From Patescibacteria group bacterium (GTDB lineage: Bacteria; Patescibacteriota; Gracilibacteria; UM-FILTER-43-11), in assembly GCA_029260985.1 (NCBI GenBank), contig JAJDCE010000061.1, forward strand, positions 1 to 36,855: a stretch of 36,855 bases of DNA, read 5' to 3'. Shown here piece by piece: positions 1 through 7,796 of this stretch. Under the pieces are notes generated by a model. It was not told the origin of the DNA, ran no database searches, and saw only the letters and a list, made by a program, of their open reading frames with translations. A program made the position numbers and the translations under genes. Each line of letters begins with the position of its first letter. The first letter of the stretch is position 1.

Positions 1-1
1 A

Positions 2-805
2 GCAGAAACTCTCCCCGTCTACAGCCAGCCAAACCTCCAAAGTCCTGCCAACTTCTCAATGACAAAAGGGATGCGTGTAAACCCACTCGAAACCCTTATA
101 GATAATGGAATCCGATGGTTTAAGATAAATAGCCGCTATTGGCTGCCAGCCATCGAGCCCATGGGCAAGGTAAATGTGGAACAAAAAGCTAAATCTACTT
201 ACATCGAAGACCTATATGGCATCTTCAGCATATCCCATCGCTACGCGGTAAAAATGGTGAAATATCCAGGGGCAAAAGGAAGAATGGAAACCTATAAGAA
301 AATTGGAAGTGAATATGTTATGCAAAACTCATACCCTATTTCATACCGAAAAGAAGGTTTAAAAACGAAATACGGTGACCTGAAAAGCCCGGGGGGAAAT
401 GTAGTCCGCTACCTTTATCGAACCACCAGAAGCGGCATGAACGGATGGGATAAAGAAGGAAAACATTTCGGAGTTTATAAAGTGAGTTTTCCAATGCCGC
501 ATGACGCATTGCCTCATCTAATGGCTGGACGAATCACAAATTATCAATACAACAAAATCCCTACCATCAACTGGAGAGGTGAAGGTGAAAACCGTATGCT
601 CTACCCACACCCACCTAGTTACATGGGAGCAGACATCGTCCTTCATACTGGACGTAAGGGATCAAGGGGTTGTATCAATATCGAAAATGAACAAATGAGC
701 TTTTTCTACCACGAAGATGTGGTCACCGAAAACGACAAAGAAATCATCCCATTAGTAATCTATGATGAGGATGTAATCGCACCGCCAATTGGTGAGCTCC
801 TCTAA
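2..805 (+). CDS. L,D-transpeptidase-like protein (YkuD/YafK type) with N-terminal SH3-like domain, 5' partial
   Basis: Probable cell-wall crosslinking enzyme acting outside the membrane. The reading frame is open to the left edge of the window, so the gene starts upstream and the ATG at 59 is probably internal. The residues encoded at about 2-170 resemble a bacterial SH3-like domain: a VYSQP strand, then a G-x-x-W-F-K-I strand and a W-L-P strand. Counting from the ATG at 59, a GDLKSPGG stretch (106-113) matches the GD-x-x-TPEG region of YkuD/YafK enzymes. The catalytic signature is H196 followed by S-R-G-C (202-205), close to the family S/T-H-G-C, so C205 is the likely nucleophile. The replacement of the second histidine of the motif by R is a mild deviation. 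Its 3' end converges with the helicase gene, 19 bases away. The class is fairly safe; the exact substrate (peptidoglycan crosslinks or another anchored chain) is inference. Confidence 0.75.
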   Translation, partial: AETLPVYSQPNLQSPANFSMTKGMRVNPLETLIDNGIRWFKINSRYWLPAIEPMGKVNVEQKAKSTYIEDLYGIFSISHRYAVKMVKYPGAKGRMETYKKIGSEYVMQNSYPISYRKEGLKTKYGDLKSPGGNVVRYLYRTTRSGMNGWDKEGKHFGVYKVSFPMPHDALPHLMAGRITNYQYNKIPTINWRGEGENRMLYPHPPSYMGADIVLHTGRKGSRGCINIENEQMSFFYHEDVVTENDKEIIPLVIYDEDVIAPPIGELL

Positions 806-824
806 TTCGGCTATTGATTATACA

Positions 825-2090
825 TCACCTTCTCCGACTCCCCTTTCGGCGGAATGATGTACGAGACCCCATCCGTACTCGCTGTGCTTTAGGCGCTTCA
901 TGCTCAGGCTCAGGGAGATCTGCGGGCAAATTCGCCTTAGTTAATCTTGTTTCAATCAAACGCTCAATTTTCTTCAGCTTATCGCTTTGACTGGGCATAA
1001 TAAACGTAATAGCACGTCCAACCTTGCCAGCCCTCCCGGTACGACCTATGCGATGAACATAGTCTTCAGCATACTCAGGAACATCATAATTGATCACCAG
1101 GGCAATCCCCTGCACATCAATGCCACGGGCAGCAATATCTGTTGCTACCAGCACCCGATATTTCCCTTTCTTAAAACCCTCCAATGCCTCCCTTCGCTGG
1201 TTCAATGATCGATTGGAATGAATCTCGGCTGCAGTAAGATGTGTTTTTCTCACGTCGCGGCATATCTTTTTAGCACCATATTTAGTACGACTAAAAACAA
1301 GCACTGTGCCTTCGTACTGCTTAAGAAGCTTTTCCAGCAAATGTCTCTTCTGATTCCGCGCGACAATGTAGATTTCCTGATCTACCCCCTCAGCGGTAGT
1401 ACCTTGACGTGCCACCTCCACATGAGTGGGGCGTTTCATATATTGAGTAGCTATTTTTACAATTTCGTTCGGCATTGTGGCCGAAAAGAGCATCGTCTGA
1501 CGATCTTTAGGCACTACATTCAGTATCTTTCTGATCTGAGGTTCAAAACCCATATCGAGCATCCGATCCGCTTCATCAAGCACTAACACACTCACGTCAT
1601 TCAACCGAATCGTTCTCTCTTCAATATGATTGATGATTCGGCCTGGCGTACCGATGATCACATGCGGATTCTTACGAAGATCCTGTATCTGACGCCTCAT
1701 AGGAGCTCCGCCAATAATCAAAGCGGTGCGAAGCCCGAATGACCGAGCAATCTTTTGCAAAGTTTCTTCTACCTGTAAAGCCAATTCACGAGTGGGCAAA
1801 AGAATCAGCCCCCCTCCGCCATGACGGATAAGCCGTTGAATGATGGGCAGGCTGAAAGCCAGCGTTTTACCGGTACCGGTTTGTGCGACACCAATAATAT
1901 CCTCCCCCTTTAATCCATCAGGTATGGCCTGAGCCTGAATAGGGGTAGGTATATGAAATTTGAGTTGATCCAGCACTTTCAGAATAGGATCATCAAGTCC
2001 TAAATTGTGAAAACTTGGTTTATTGGAATTCTCTCTTCGAGCCTGAGAGATGGCCTCAGAGCCGAAGGCAGTATCTTTTTGTTTATTCAT
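825..2090 (-). CDS. DEAD-box ATP-dependent RNA helicase (RhlE-like)
   Basis: ATP-dependent RNA unwinding or remodelling protein, likely acting in ribosome assembly or RNA decay. All core motifs are present in order: Q-motif region around residues 27-57, Walker A AQTGTGKT (69-76), PTRELALQ (99-106), TPGR (148-151), DEAD (172-175), SAT (203-205), ARGID (321-325) and HRIGRTGRAG (346-355). The C-terminal tail (about 400-421) is short and strongly basic, typical of RhlE-type proteins that use it to hold RNA. Length (421 residues) is normal for the group. It lies 24 bases downstream of the ParB-like gene on the same strand and may be cotranscribed with it. No Shine-Dalgarno is visible before the ATG. 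The family is certain; assignment to RhlE rather than another DEAD-box subgroup is less so. Confidence 0.93.
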   Translation of the reverse strand: MNKQKDTAFGSEAISQARRENSNKPSFHNLGLDDPILKVLDQLKFHIPTPIQAQAIPDGLKGEDIIGVAQTGTGKTLAFSLPIIQRLIRHGGGGLILLPTRELALQVEETLQKIARSFGLRTALIIGGAPMRRQIQDLRKNPHVIIGTPGRIINHIEERTIRLNDVSVLVLDEADRMLDMGFEPQIRKILNVVPKDRQTMLFSATMPNEIVKIATQYMKRPTHVEVARQGTTAEGVDQEIYIVARNQKRHLLEKLLKQYEGTVLVFSRTKYGAKKICRDVRKTHLTAAEIHSNRSLNQRREALEGFKKGKYRVLVATDIAARGIDVQGIALVINYDVPEYAEDYVHRIGRTGRAGKVGRAITFIMPSQSDKLKKIERLIETRLTKANLPADLPEPEHEAPKAQRVRMGSRTSFRRKGSRRR

Positions 2091-2114
2091 TAGGGTTTTA
2101 ACTTTATAAAATTA

Positions 2115-2561
2115 TTATACATCATCTCTTGCTGTAAGGTGAATTAAATCTGGCGGTATTTTTCTGACCTGAACCGTATTAGCGCCAGCTAATACCAATT
2201 GAACAAATCTATGGAGACCATCTAAAGTCAGCCATTTTCCCCTCCTGTTTTTCATAACATCAAGTGGATACGAGGTATCTCCGCCATTAATTCTATCGCG
2301 ATGCTCAGGATATTGATCTGCATTCTGGATAACCTCATTCGGCGTAATCACTATGTCACCTCGCTCATTTTCCCAAAATGGAACATCAAGTATCCACAAC
2401 AATTCATCTATCTCCATTTCTTCAACAGGAACATCTAATGCCCATAATTTTTCATTATCTCTCCAAAACGGCAAATCAAAGGCATGCTCAGTATGTCTCG
2501 GATCAACATATATATCCCTCTCCGTATCGGCCTGTGATGAACTTTCAGGTGACTGAATCAT
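2115..2561 (-). CDS. Small ParB/Srx-fold-like protein
   Basis: Function not known. The C-terminal half (about residues 70-135) has the layout of a ParB N-terminal domain: a strand ending Y-P-L-D-V (98-102), then W-L-T-L-D-G-L-H-R (110-118), a helix, then a G-A-N-T-V-Q-V strand. The D-G-x-H-R motif is the hallmark of the ParB/sulfiredoxin fold, whose members bind or hydrolyse nucleotides. The N-terminal half has a crude internal repeat: D-L-P-F-W near 29-33, L-D-V-P at 42-45 and L-D-V-P-F-W at 58-63. There is no HTH domain, so this is not a full ParB partition protein. The gene has a consensus promoter whose predicted start falls on the ATG, suggesting a leaderless message. The fold call is moderate and the role is unknown. 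Confidence 0.55.
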   Translation of the reverse strand: MIQSPESSSQADTERDIYVDPRHTEHAFDLPFWRDNEKLWALDVPVEEMEIDELLWILDVPFWENERGDIVITPNEVIQNADQYPEHRDRINGGDTSYPLDVMKNRRGKWLTLDGLHRFVQLVLAGANTVQVRKIPPDLIHLTARDDV

Positions 2562-2567
2562 AATATT

Positions 2568-2595
2568 ATTATATATAATAATTTAAATTTGTCAA
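2568..2595 (-). promoter_or_regulatory. Consensus sigma-70 promoter for the ParB-like gene
   Basis: On the minus strand TTGACA (2590-2595) and TATAAT (2568-2573) are perfect hexamers separated by 16 bases. The expected transcription start, about 7 bases past the -10, falls at about 2561, the first base of the ATG. The message is therefore probably leaderless or nearly so. Confidence 0.7.
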
Positions 2596-2632
2596 TACAC
2601 TGAAATAAGCCAAAAACAAGCTAATGGTAAAG

Positions 2633-2717
2633 TGGTGAGCGATGGAAGACTTGAACTTCCGACCTCTACATTATCAGTGTAGCGCTCTAACCATCCGCCT
2701 AAGGCGGATAATCGCTG
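2633..2717 (-). pseudogene. tRNA-Ile-like copy with a palindrome replacing the D-arm
   Basis: From the anticodon stem to the CCA end this copy matches the intact tRNA-Ile at 2972-3048, including the GAT anticodon loop (CTGATAA) and an encoded CCA. In place of the D-stem and part of the D-loop it carries a 17-base palindrome (2693-2709) able to form a 7-bp hairpin with a 3-base loop. The normal D-stem 5' strand (GCTC) is absent. In the acceptor stem the second pair is changed from G-C to A-T on both sides, while the first pair is C opposite C. The 5' end overlaps the last codons of the GIY-YIG gene. It is probably non-functional as a standard tRNA, although the paired change argues that it was once under selection. 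Confidence 0.7.
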
Positions 2718-2953
2718 AGTATTTGCTTTAAGTATTCACGACCTTTTCCTGACTTCAAAAATTTTTCTCTTCTTCTGGCATCATTTTGAATTTCATATTC
2801 CTCAAAATAGACAAGAGACCACGGACCTCTTTTTTGAGTATAGGAGCTAAAGCCATCTATCAAGGTGTGCTTTATTATTCTTTTTTTCAAATTACTCGTA
2901 AAACCTTTATATAGAATTCCTTTAGAATTCCTCATTACGTATACAAAATACAT
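2699..2953 (-). CDS. Single-domain GIY-YIG endonuclease-like protein
   Basis: Small nuclease-fold protein of 84 residues, the normal size for stand-alone GIY-YIG proteins. The N-terminus carries Y-V-M followed by L-Y-K-G-F-T-S-N-L-K-K-R, which fits GIY-(x10)-YIG with K replacing the usual I in the second motif. W-S-L-V-Y-F-E-E and R-R-E-K-F-L-K-S-G-K-G-R-E follow, as in the family. The gene lies between the intact tRNA-Ile (18 bases upstream) and an altered tRNA-Ile copy. Its last five residues (S-D-Y-P-P) and stop codon are encoded by the 5' end of that tRNA copy, and the TAG stop lies inside the inserted palindrome. Proteins of this fold range from DNA repair factors to homing nucleases. 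A role in spreading or tolerating the tRNA duplications is inference from position only. Confidence 0.85.
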   Translation of the reverse strand: MYFVYVMRNSKGILYKGFTSNLKKRIIKHTLIDGFSSYTQKRGPWSLVYFEEYEIQNDARRREKFLKSGKGREYLKQILSDYPP

Positions 2954-2971
2954 TCTAAATACAAAAATAGA

Positions 2972-3048
2972 TGGTGGGCGATGGAAGACTTGAACTTCCG
3001 ACCTCTACATTATCAGTGTAGCGCTCTAACCAGCTGAGCTAATCGCCC
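2972..3048 (-). tRNA. tRNA-Ile (anticodon GAT)
   Basis: Complete cloverleaf of 77 bases including an encoded CCA. The acceptor stem is GGGCGAT paired with ATCGCCC, the D-stem is GCTC/GAGC, and the anticodon stem is CTACA/TGTAG around CTGATAA (anticodon GAT). The T-arm contains the GTTCAAG loop. It is the only intact copy among three tRNA-Ile-like pieces here. A promoter lies at 3113-3141, upstream of the truncated 5' fragment, so that fragment, this tRNA, the GIY-YIG gene and the altered copy could share a transcript. Confidence 0.96.
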
Positions 3049-3060
3049 TTTGATTTTAGA

Positions 3061-3093
3061 CTCTAACCATCTGCCTGAGGCAGATAATCGCCC
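3061..3093 (-). pseudogene. Truncated 5' piece of tRNA-Ile carrying a D-arm palindrome
   Basis: Thirty-three bases match the tRNA-Ile 5' end (GGGCGATTA) and the D-loop end (GGTTAGAG). The D-stem region is replaced by a 17-base palindrome (3069-3085) at exactly the same position as in the copy at 2633-2717. The two palindromes differ at paired positions (CCGCC/GGCGG against CTGCC/GGCAG), so pairing is preserved. The match stops after GGTTAGAG, and the intact tRNA begins 12 bases further on. Confidence 0.65.
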
Positions 3094-3112
3094 TCTTAAA
3101 TTGACGAGAAGA

Positions 3113-3141
3113 AAGATACCGAAGCCCTGAAAACAAGTCAA
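3113..3141 (-). promoter_or_regulatory. Promoter of the tRNA-Ile / GIY-YIG cluster
   Basis: Minus strand TTGACT (3136-3141) and TATCTT (3113-3118) are separated by 17 bases. The predicted start is near 3106, just upstream of the truncated tRNA fragment. The -35 lies one base after the stop codon of the preceding gene. Confidence 0.6.
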
Positions 3142-3142
3142 A

Positions 3143-5350
3143 TTATTTTTCTTCAAAATCGATATCTGGATTACTCGGAATCGCTATTGAGCCTGTCATT
3201 TTACCCTTCTCAATAGAACCGACCACATTAAATGGGCCATCTGCAGAAACTTTCTGACCCGCCGCATCAATAGTTGCATCAAGACTTCCGCTCAAAACAA
3301 ATACCCCCGTGATCTGATCAATAGAACCCGTACAGCGGGTCGAATTCGCAGAACCGGAACCTGTTGAAGAATTACCGGCAAAAGTCGTAGTAAACGAAGT
3401 ATTCATAGCTGTGGTACAAGTAGCAGACCCATCTTCGTTAAAAGTGATCGCTATAGTCCCGGACGTTGTCTCAGTCACCGAAATTGTCATCCCTTGCTCA
3501 GAATGAGTTTGGGTATTAGGGCGGCTAAAGCTGGCTGTTTTTGTGCCGACAAAAACCGTGTTAACAATCTCTTCATCCTCTTCTTCAGCCTCCTCCTCAG
3601 ACGGTGTTAATCTGATCATTCCGTCCCAAGAACCTACAATATACTCATCAGTGTAATCTTTAATCGCGTAAGTAAACGGAGACGTCACCGATCCAGACTC
3701 ATAACCCTTGGCCGTCACCGAAATCGTAATATTAAGTGGCGTAGGTTCAATCGTTGGTTTTACCAAAAAAGTTCCATCATCAACCGTTCGGTCTGAACCT
3801 AAACTTTTCCCCCCACTGGTTTTGATAGTCACCACCGCATTTTCAATTGATTCCCCCTCAACAGCATCAATCACCTCCCCGGTAATATAGGCATCAGGAT
3901 CAAGCTCAAAATTGTAAGGAATGTCTAAATAATCCTTTCCGCCAACGGGCATTTCAAAAACATCCGCACCATTGGTTATTTGAATTTTTCCGGATGACAT
4001 GGAAATGTCGTAACTGGCGTCTTCAAAACCTTGGGCCTTAAAAGTAACCGTGTAAGCTCCTCCATTCTGAAAATAAACTTCGTAGGCCGCCCCCTTATTC
4101 CATTCCCCCCTAATATCTTCCTTGATACCTTTACTCTTTGCACTAATTGTTCCCACGCCAATCAGCGCCTTGGTAGCGCTATTTTTCAACGTTCCTTTTA
4201 CGCGAAAACCTTCACTTAAAAAACCGGGTAAATAATCAAATCCCTCTTCTTGGATTGTATCAAGGATCGCCCCCATTCCGCAGTTAAGGAGATCTCCTTT
4301 GCAAGGGCCAATTTCGGAATCAATAGTGGCAAATCGAGTTGCCAGCTGTGCGCAGCCTAAATAAGCAAGGGGAGATGAAGCTCCGCCTGTAAATAAAATA
4401 CTCCCTAGGCCAATACCGCATCCAATCACACTCATAGAAGTTCCAAAATCAGGCATTTCTTTCAAAAAACAATCAAATTCTTCATTTTTACAGAATTCAT
4501 CAACTGCCAAACCAATTCCCAACTTCAACAGTTTAACATCAGGAGGAAGAGCTGCGTCAAATGCGTCATATAAAGTTTCAGAAGTGATGCGATCTTCATC
4601 AATTGTTGAAGCATTAGCTGAAGGGAAAAACCAGTTATATATAACCGCCTGAAATTTAGAAGAATCTAGAGTTCTGGTTAAAGTTTCTTTTGTTCCATCA
4701 GGCTTTGTAATGGTTAAATCCACCGTCGTTTCAGTATAGTTACTAAAATTTACAATCGTTCCGTTAAAAGTAAATGTTCCCGGAAGTCCATAATCATTTA
4801 TTTTCATCAGCCCTTCTGTGCCATCATTACCTCTTATCACCACCGCATCAGGGTATTTTTTACCATCAACTGTTTTAGTCATAAACGCCATTCCCTCACG
4901 GTTTTCAGAAACAACTACCGAATGAACATTGCTATTTGGATCTGTATTTCTATGAATCACAGTTTTCCCAATTTCTGTCACAGGCTTCCCTACACCGCAC
5001 TTAAGTTTGTAAAACAATTCAGTCTGGCAGCGAATTCCATCCTTGCCATCGTTTATAAAACATACATCAAAAGCTTTCCCTTCAAACTCTTCCTGATGAA
5101 CAGTGCCCTTCTTCTCCTTACAATAATTAGCCCACTTTTGCTTATCTGGAAACCTGACTATATCTGACGCCTCTTTCGCAGGCGTTTTCATCACCCCTCC
5201 TTCACTCTTCTCAGCTTCTACCAGTTCTGTTTTTTCAAAGCGCTCAAGAATCTGATCAACCAAAGGATCAGAAGATGTTGAGTAATCATAAACCAAGTAG
5301 CTCCCTCCGATAAAAAGAAGGGCAAAGATGAGTTTAAATAGGTTTTTCAT
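3143..5350 (-). CDS. Exported membrane-anchored protein with a carboxypeptidase-regulatory-like domain
   Basis: Not recognised as a whole. Residues 1-22 form an N-terminal hydrophobic anchor or signal peptide. Residues 75-120 hold four cysteines (C77, C97, C108, C118) that could form disulfides outside the cell. Residues 300-340 are hydrophobic and glycine-rich with further cysteines (C311, C333, C350, C357). Residues about 486-560 read like a carboxypeptidase-regulatory/CNA-B type beta-sandwich (Y-I-T-G-E-V-I-D ... I-E-N-A-V-V-T-I-K ... D-D-G-T-F-L-V). A Glu-rich linker (584-595) and a Ser/Thr-rich beta region (600-735) follow. It is probably a surface or envelope protein. It follows the SLH protein by 62 bases on the same strand, and the pair may work at the same surface. 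No catalytic motif is evident. Confidence 0.6.
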   Translation of the reverse strand: MKNLFKLIFALLFIGGSYLVYDYSTSSDPLVDQILERFEKTELVEAEKSEGGVMKTPAKEASDIVRFPDKQKWANYCKEKKGTVHQEEFEGKAFDVCFINDGKDGIRCQTELFYKLKCGVGKPVTEIGKTVIHRNTDPNSNVHSVVVSENREGMAFMTKTVDGKKYPDAVVIRGNDGTEGLMKINDYGLPGTFTFNGTIVNFSNYTETTVDLTITKPDGTKETLTRTLDSSKFQAVIYNWFFPSANASTIDEDRITSETLYDAFDAALPPDVKLLKLGIGLAVDEFCKNEEFDCFLKEMPDFGTSMSVIGCGIGLGSILFTGGASSPLAYLGCAQLATRFATIDSEIGPCKGDLLNCGMGAILDTIQEEGFDYLPGFLSEGFRVKGTLKNSATKALIGVGTISAKSKGIKEDIRGEWNKGAAYEVYFQNGGAYTVTFKAQGFEDASYDISMSSGKIQITNGADVFEMPVGGKDYLDIPYNFELDPDAYITGEVIDAVEGESIENAVVTIKTSGGKSLGSDRTVDDGTFLVKPTIEPTPLNITISVTAKGYESGSVTSPFTYAIKDYTDEYIVGSWDGMIRLTPSEEEAEEEDEEIVNTVFVGTKTASFSRPNTQTHSEQGMTISVTETTSGTIAITFNEDGSATCTTAMNTSFTTTFAGNSSTGSGSANSTRCTGSIDQITGVFVLSGSLDATIDAAGQKVSADGPFNVVGSIEKGKMTGSIAIPSNPDIDFEEK

Positions 5351-5385
5351 AAATTTATTTTAAGGTCTTCGTAGAGTCTAACACG

Positions 5386-5409
5386 AAAAACCTATCATGA
5401 AAATCATGA
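5386..5409 (-). terminator. Weak candidate terminator between two exported-protein genes
   Basis: TCATGA at 5395-5400 and 5404-5409 form a 6-bp hairpin with an AAA loop. On the minus strand a T5 run follows at 5390-5386, after three unpaired bases. The stem is short, so readthrough into the downstream gene is likely. Confidence 0.35.
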
Positions 5410-5412
5410 GTC

Positions 5413-6930
5413 CTATTTGACCAATTCACCCGTATAAACCACCTCGAAAGCAGAACCGGGAACCGATTTGAGCTGTCCCAGATCGTCATCATCCCACTTA
5501 GCATTGGTCTCACCCGTAATAAACCAATCGGAACCATTATCAGCCACAATCATCCCATACTTTTTCAAAGCCTTCAAAATCACCAAAGCATCACCGGTAA
5601 AACCGGAAAGATCATAACTGGCTTTCAATCGCAAACGAAGCCCCATGGGTGAATGATTGGGATTGGTGGAAGAACTTGCATAATGAGTAGCGGGCTTGAT
5701 GTAAGCACGTTGGGATTCGCTAACGGTAAATCGAAGGGCGTGATTAATTTCACCCGATTTCACCTCATCGTATCGAACCAAACCTGGGAAAATCGGTAAA
5801 CCTGCCGCGTCAGCAGACGTCCAGCCGTCGGGTCGAAGGGCATTAGAATTGAGATCAAAAATGGCTCCTGATCCAACCTCCCATCTTGAACCTGACCAGG
5901 TAGAATCAAACGTTTCGTAAAGCTTACAGGCATCGGTATCAATCACCAGAATATGCCCGTCACTCCCCGCTTCAATCTCGGCACCGGAAGGAATAGGATA
6001 TCCTTCAGCAGGAAGATCGCTTTCATCATCATAATAAGCGCTAATCGGCACTTTCTTTTGACTGCTATCCACAGTCATCCACGGAATTCCGTAATCCGGA
6101 TTAGAACCGAAATCAGGGTGAATATTAGAACGGCCAGATAGAATTGAATTGATATAGCCGTCTGAGTTTTCATGAAGAGAATAGCCTGAAACATCAGTAT
6201 TCCAAGGATTGTCCGCAGGGAAGACCTGACACGATCCGACCTTCGGCGCGTCAACAGAGTTTTGAGTTTTCTCCTCCACCTCTTGGCTCTCTACATATTG
6301 GTGGGCTTTAGCAATAATCTTAGCTGCTTCACCTCGAGTGATTTTATTTCCAGGGCCAAACCGACCATCATTATAACCCTGAACATACCCCTTCATTACT
6401 GCAAACTGGATGTATTTTTTAAACCATTGATTCGACACATCAGAAAAATTTGAAAAACCACCCTTAATATCTGCATCAGAAAAAGCTGACAGCAAAATCA
6501 TTTTTAAAGCTTCAGCACGGTTCACTGATGTATTTGGCCTAAAGGAGCCGTTTGCATATCCCTTCACCCAACCCATTTTTTTTGCCTTATAAACCGCTGG
6601 AGCATACCAGGCAGATTCACTCACATCATAAAAATCATCCGAAGTGGTCGTTAAATCGCTCCCAAATTTACATTGAGTGAGCATCTTCGCAAGTTCAGCC
6701 CGAGTAATGGGTGTATCAGGTCTGAATTCCCCCAAATATTCACCATCTGCATTCTTAAAGCCATAAATTTGACACTCAGTTTTCAACTTATCTGCAAATG
6801 CCTTAGACCAATGAGAAGAGGTATCCCTAAAATCACTAGGAGGAGTTGCTGCAAACGCCATCGTAAAATAAACCGCCGTTAAAAGTATAGCGACAATAAT
6901 CGACAGAAGAATATGTATCGGCTTTTTCAT
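5413..6930 (-). CDS. SLH-repeat surface protein with a conserved secreted domain of unknown function
   Basis: Cell-surface protein. A signal peptide (about residues 1-27, ending A-F-A) is followed by three S-layer homology repeats, about 36-92, 100-150 and 160-212. Each has the F-x-D-V-S...W start and an R-A-E-A/R-G-E-A helix, so the protein should bind the cell wall or its secondary polymer. The C-terminal 270 residues belong to a secreted family known mainly from soil bacteria. Recognisable blocks are N-P-W-N-T-D-V-S, Y-G-I-P-W, D-G-H-I-L-V-I-D, G-S-G-A-I-F-D-L, A-D-A-A-G-L-P-I-F-P-G-L-V-R-Y-D-E-V and A-D-N-G-S-D-W. That domain has no function known to me; the high block conservation suggests an enzyme or lectin. 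A promoter lies directly upstream. The SLH call is certain, the C-terminal function is not. Confidence 0.85.
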   Translation of the reverse strand: MKKPIHILLSIIVAILLTAVYFTMAFAATPPSDFRDTSSHWSKAFADKLKTECQIYGFKNADGEYLGEFRPDTPITRAELAKMLTQCKFGSDLTTTSDDFYDVSESAWYAPAVYKAKKMGWVKGYANGSFRPNTSVNRAEALKMILLSAFSDADIKGGFSNFSDVSNQWFKKYIQFAVMKGYVQGYNDGRFGPGNKITRGEAAKIIAKAHQYVESQEVEEKTQNSVDAPKVGSCQVFPADNPWNTDVSGYSLHENSDGYINSILSGRSNIHPDFGSNPDYGIPWMTVDSSQKKVPISAYYDDESDLPAEGYPIPSGAEIEAGSDGHILVIDTDACKLYETFDSTWSGSRWEVGSGAIFDLNSNALRPDGWTSADAAGLPIFPGLVRYDEVKSGEINHALRFTVSESQRAYIKPATHYASSSTNPNHSPMGLRLRLKASYDLSGFTGDALVILKALKKYGMIVADNGSDWFITGETNAKWDDDDLGQLKSVPGSAFEVVYTGELVK

Positions 6931-6961
6931 GACAACGTTTTATTTTATAAAAGAGGTCTGA

Positions 6962-6990
6962 ATTATAACGAAAATAATGCAAGAAGTTAA
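6962..6990 (-). promoter_or_regulatory. Promoter for the SLH protein gene
   Basis: Minus strand TTAACT (6985-6990) and TATAAT (6962-6967) are 17 bases apart. The -35 hexamer overlaps the TAA stop codon of the upstream gene (6987-6989). The predicted leader is about 25 bases. Confidence 0.5.
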
Positions 6991-7796
6991 CCCGCCATTC
7001 CATCTGCATAAGCCTGCATTTTGGGGAAAGCCCTCTCAACCAAATAACGAACCATTCTGCGCAAACGATTAGCATCGCAATTAAAACCGGTTTCGAATCC
7101 AAATTTCTTAAGCAAAGTGCTTATGGTAGCATCCTGAGCATCCTGAAATCTGAGTAAAATTGCCCTAATATACCCCCTTCTGTCGTCCAAATTATACAAA
7201 CGGGTATCAATCTGAGTTAACTTACCCTCTCTTGCAATAACATCACCTACCTCAACACCACATTTCGACATTTCTATTTTGGAATGTATATCGGCATCTG
7301 GGAGCTTTAGATTGCTAATGCTGGGATTCAAAGTTTTCTTTCTAGGGTTTAAAACAGCACCAAACTCACCCAATAACTGACCCCCTACAATATCCAAACC
7401 TCTGCTATCGGACTGTCTAATAACCTGACCAATGCTAAAAATATCAAGCAATTGCCGCCTCACCTCTTCAGAATGGAATAAATGAGCCACTCTCAAAGTC
7501 TCAGCATCTAGATAGCCCTGACGTAAATAATATTCTGCCACCTCATGATGAACTTTGCCATTTCTAACCAACGTCTCACCATGATTCTCAGTGGGAGTTA
7601 CTGTAAGACCATGCCGACACTGAGTTTCATAATCAAATTCAGCCGCTTCAGGGCGAGGATCCTGCCAAATTTTACCAAACCAATTTGGTATTTTATGAAC
7701 CTCCCCTCTTTCTTCATCTAGCCAAACACTATGTTCAGCACCGGATGTCTGACGACCTTTTAACCTGACTATATCTGGATTACTGGATTTATTCAT
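6987..7796 (-). CDS. Hypothetical protein overlapping queG, possibly kinase-fold
   Basis: Not recognised. The 269-residue protein begins with a glycine-containing block (G-A-E-H-S-V-W-L-D, 19-27) followed by V-H-K-I-P, which resembles the ATP-binding lobe of kinase-like proteins. A later G-L-D-I-V-G-G-Q-L-L and an L-T-Q-I-D-T-R-L-Y block could correspond to a helix and a metal-binding strand, but the H-x-D and D-F-G motifs are missing. There are no membrane segments. Its ATG overlaps the stop codon of queG by four bases (ATGA), implying translational coupling and cotranscription. That does not prove a role in tRNA modification. The kinase-fold suggestion is weak inference. Confidence 0.5.
   Translation of the reverse strand: MNKSSNPDIVRLKGRQTSGAEHSVWLDEERGEVHKIPNWFGKIWQDPRPEAAEFDYETQCRHGLTVTPTENHGETLVRNGKVHHEVAEYYLRQGYLDAETLRVAHLFHSEEVRRQLLDIFSIGQVIRQSDSRGLDIVGGQLLGEFGAVLNPRKKTLNPSISNLKLPDADIHSKIEMSKCGVEVGDVIAREGKLTQIDTRLYNLDDRRGYIRAILLRFQDAQDATISTLLKKFGFETGFNCDANRLRRMVRYLVERAFPKMQAYADGMAG

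Noticed and set aside
7793..7795. Reassignment of UGA to glycine, as in Gracilibacteria/Absconditabacteria
   Set aside because: TGA is used as the normal stop in queG, the CRP-like gene and aroA-aroK, and genes do not read through it.
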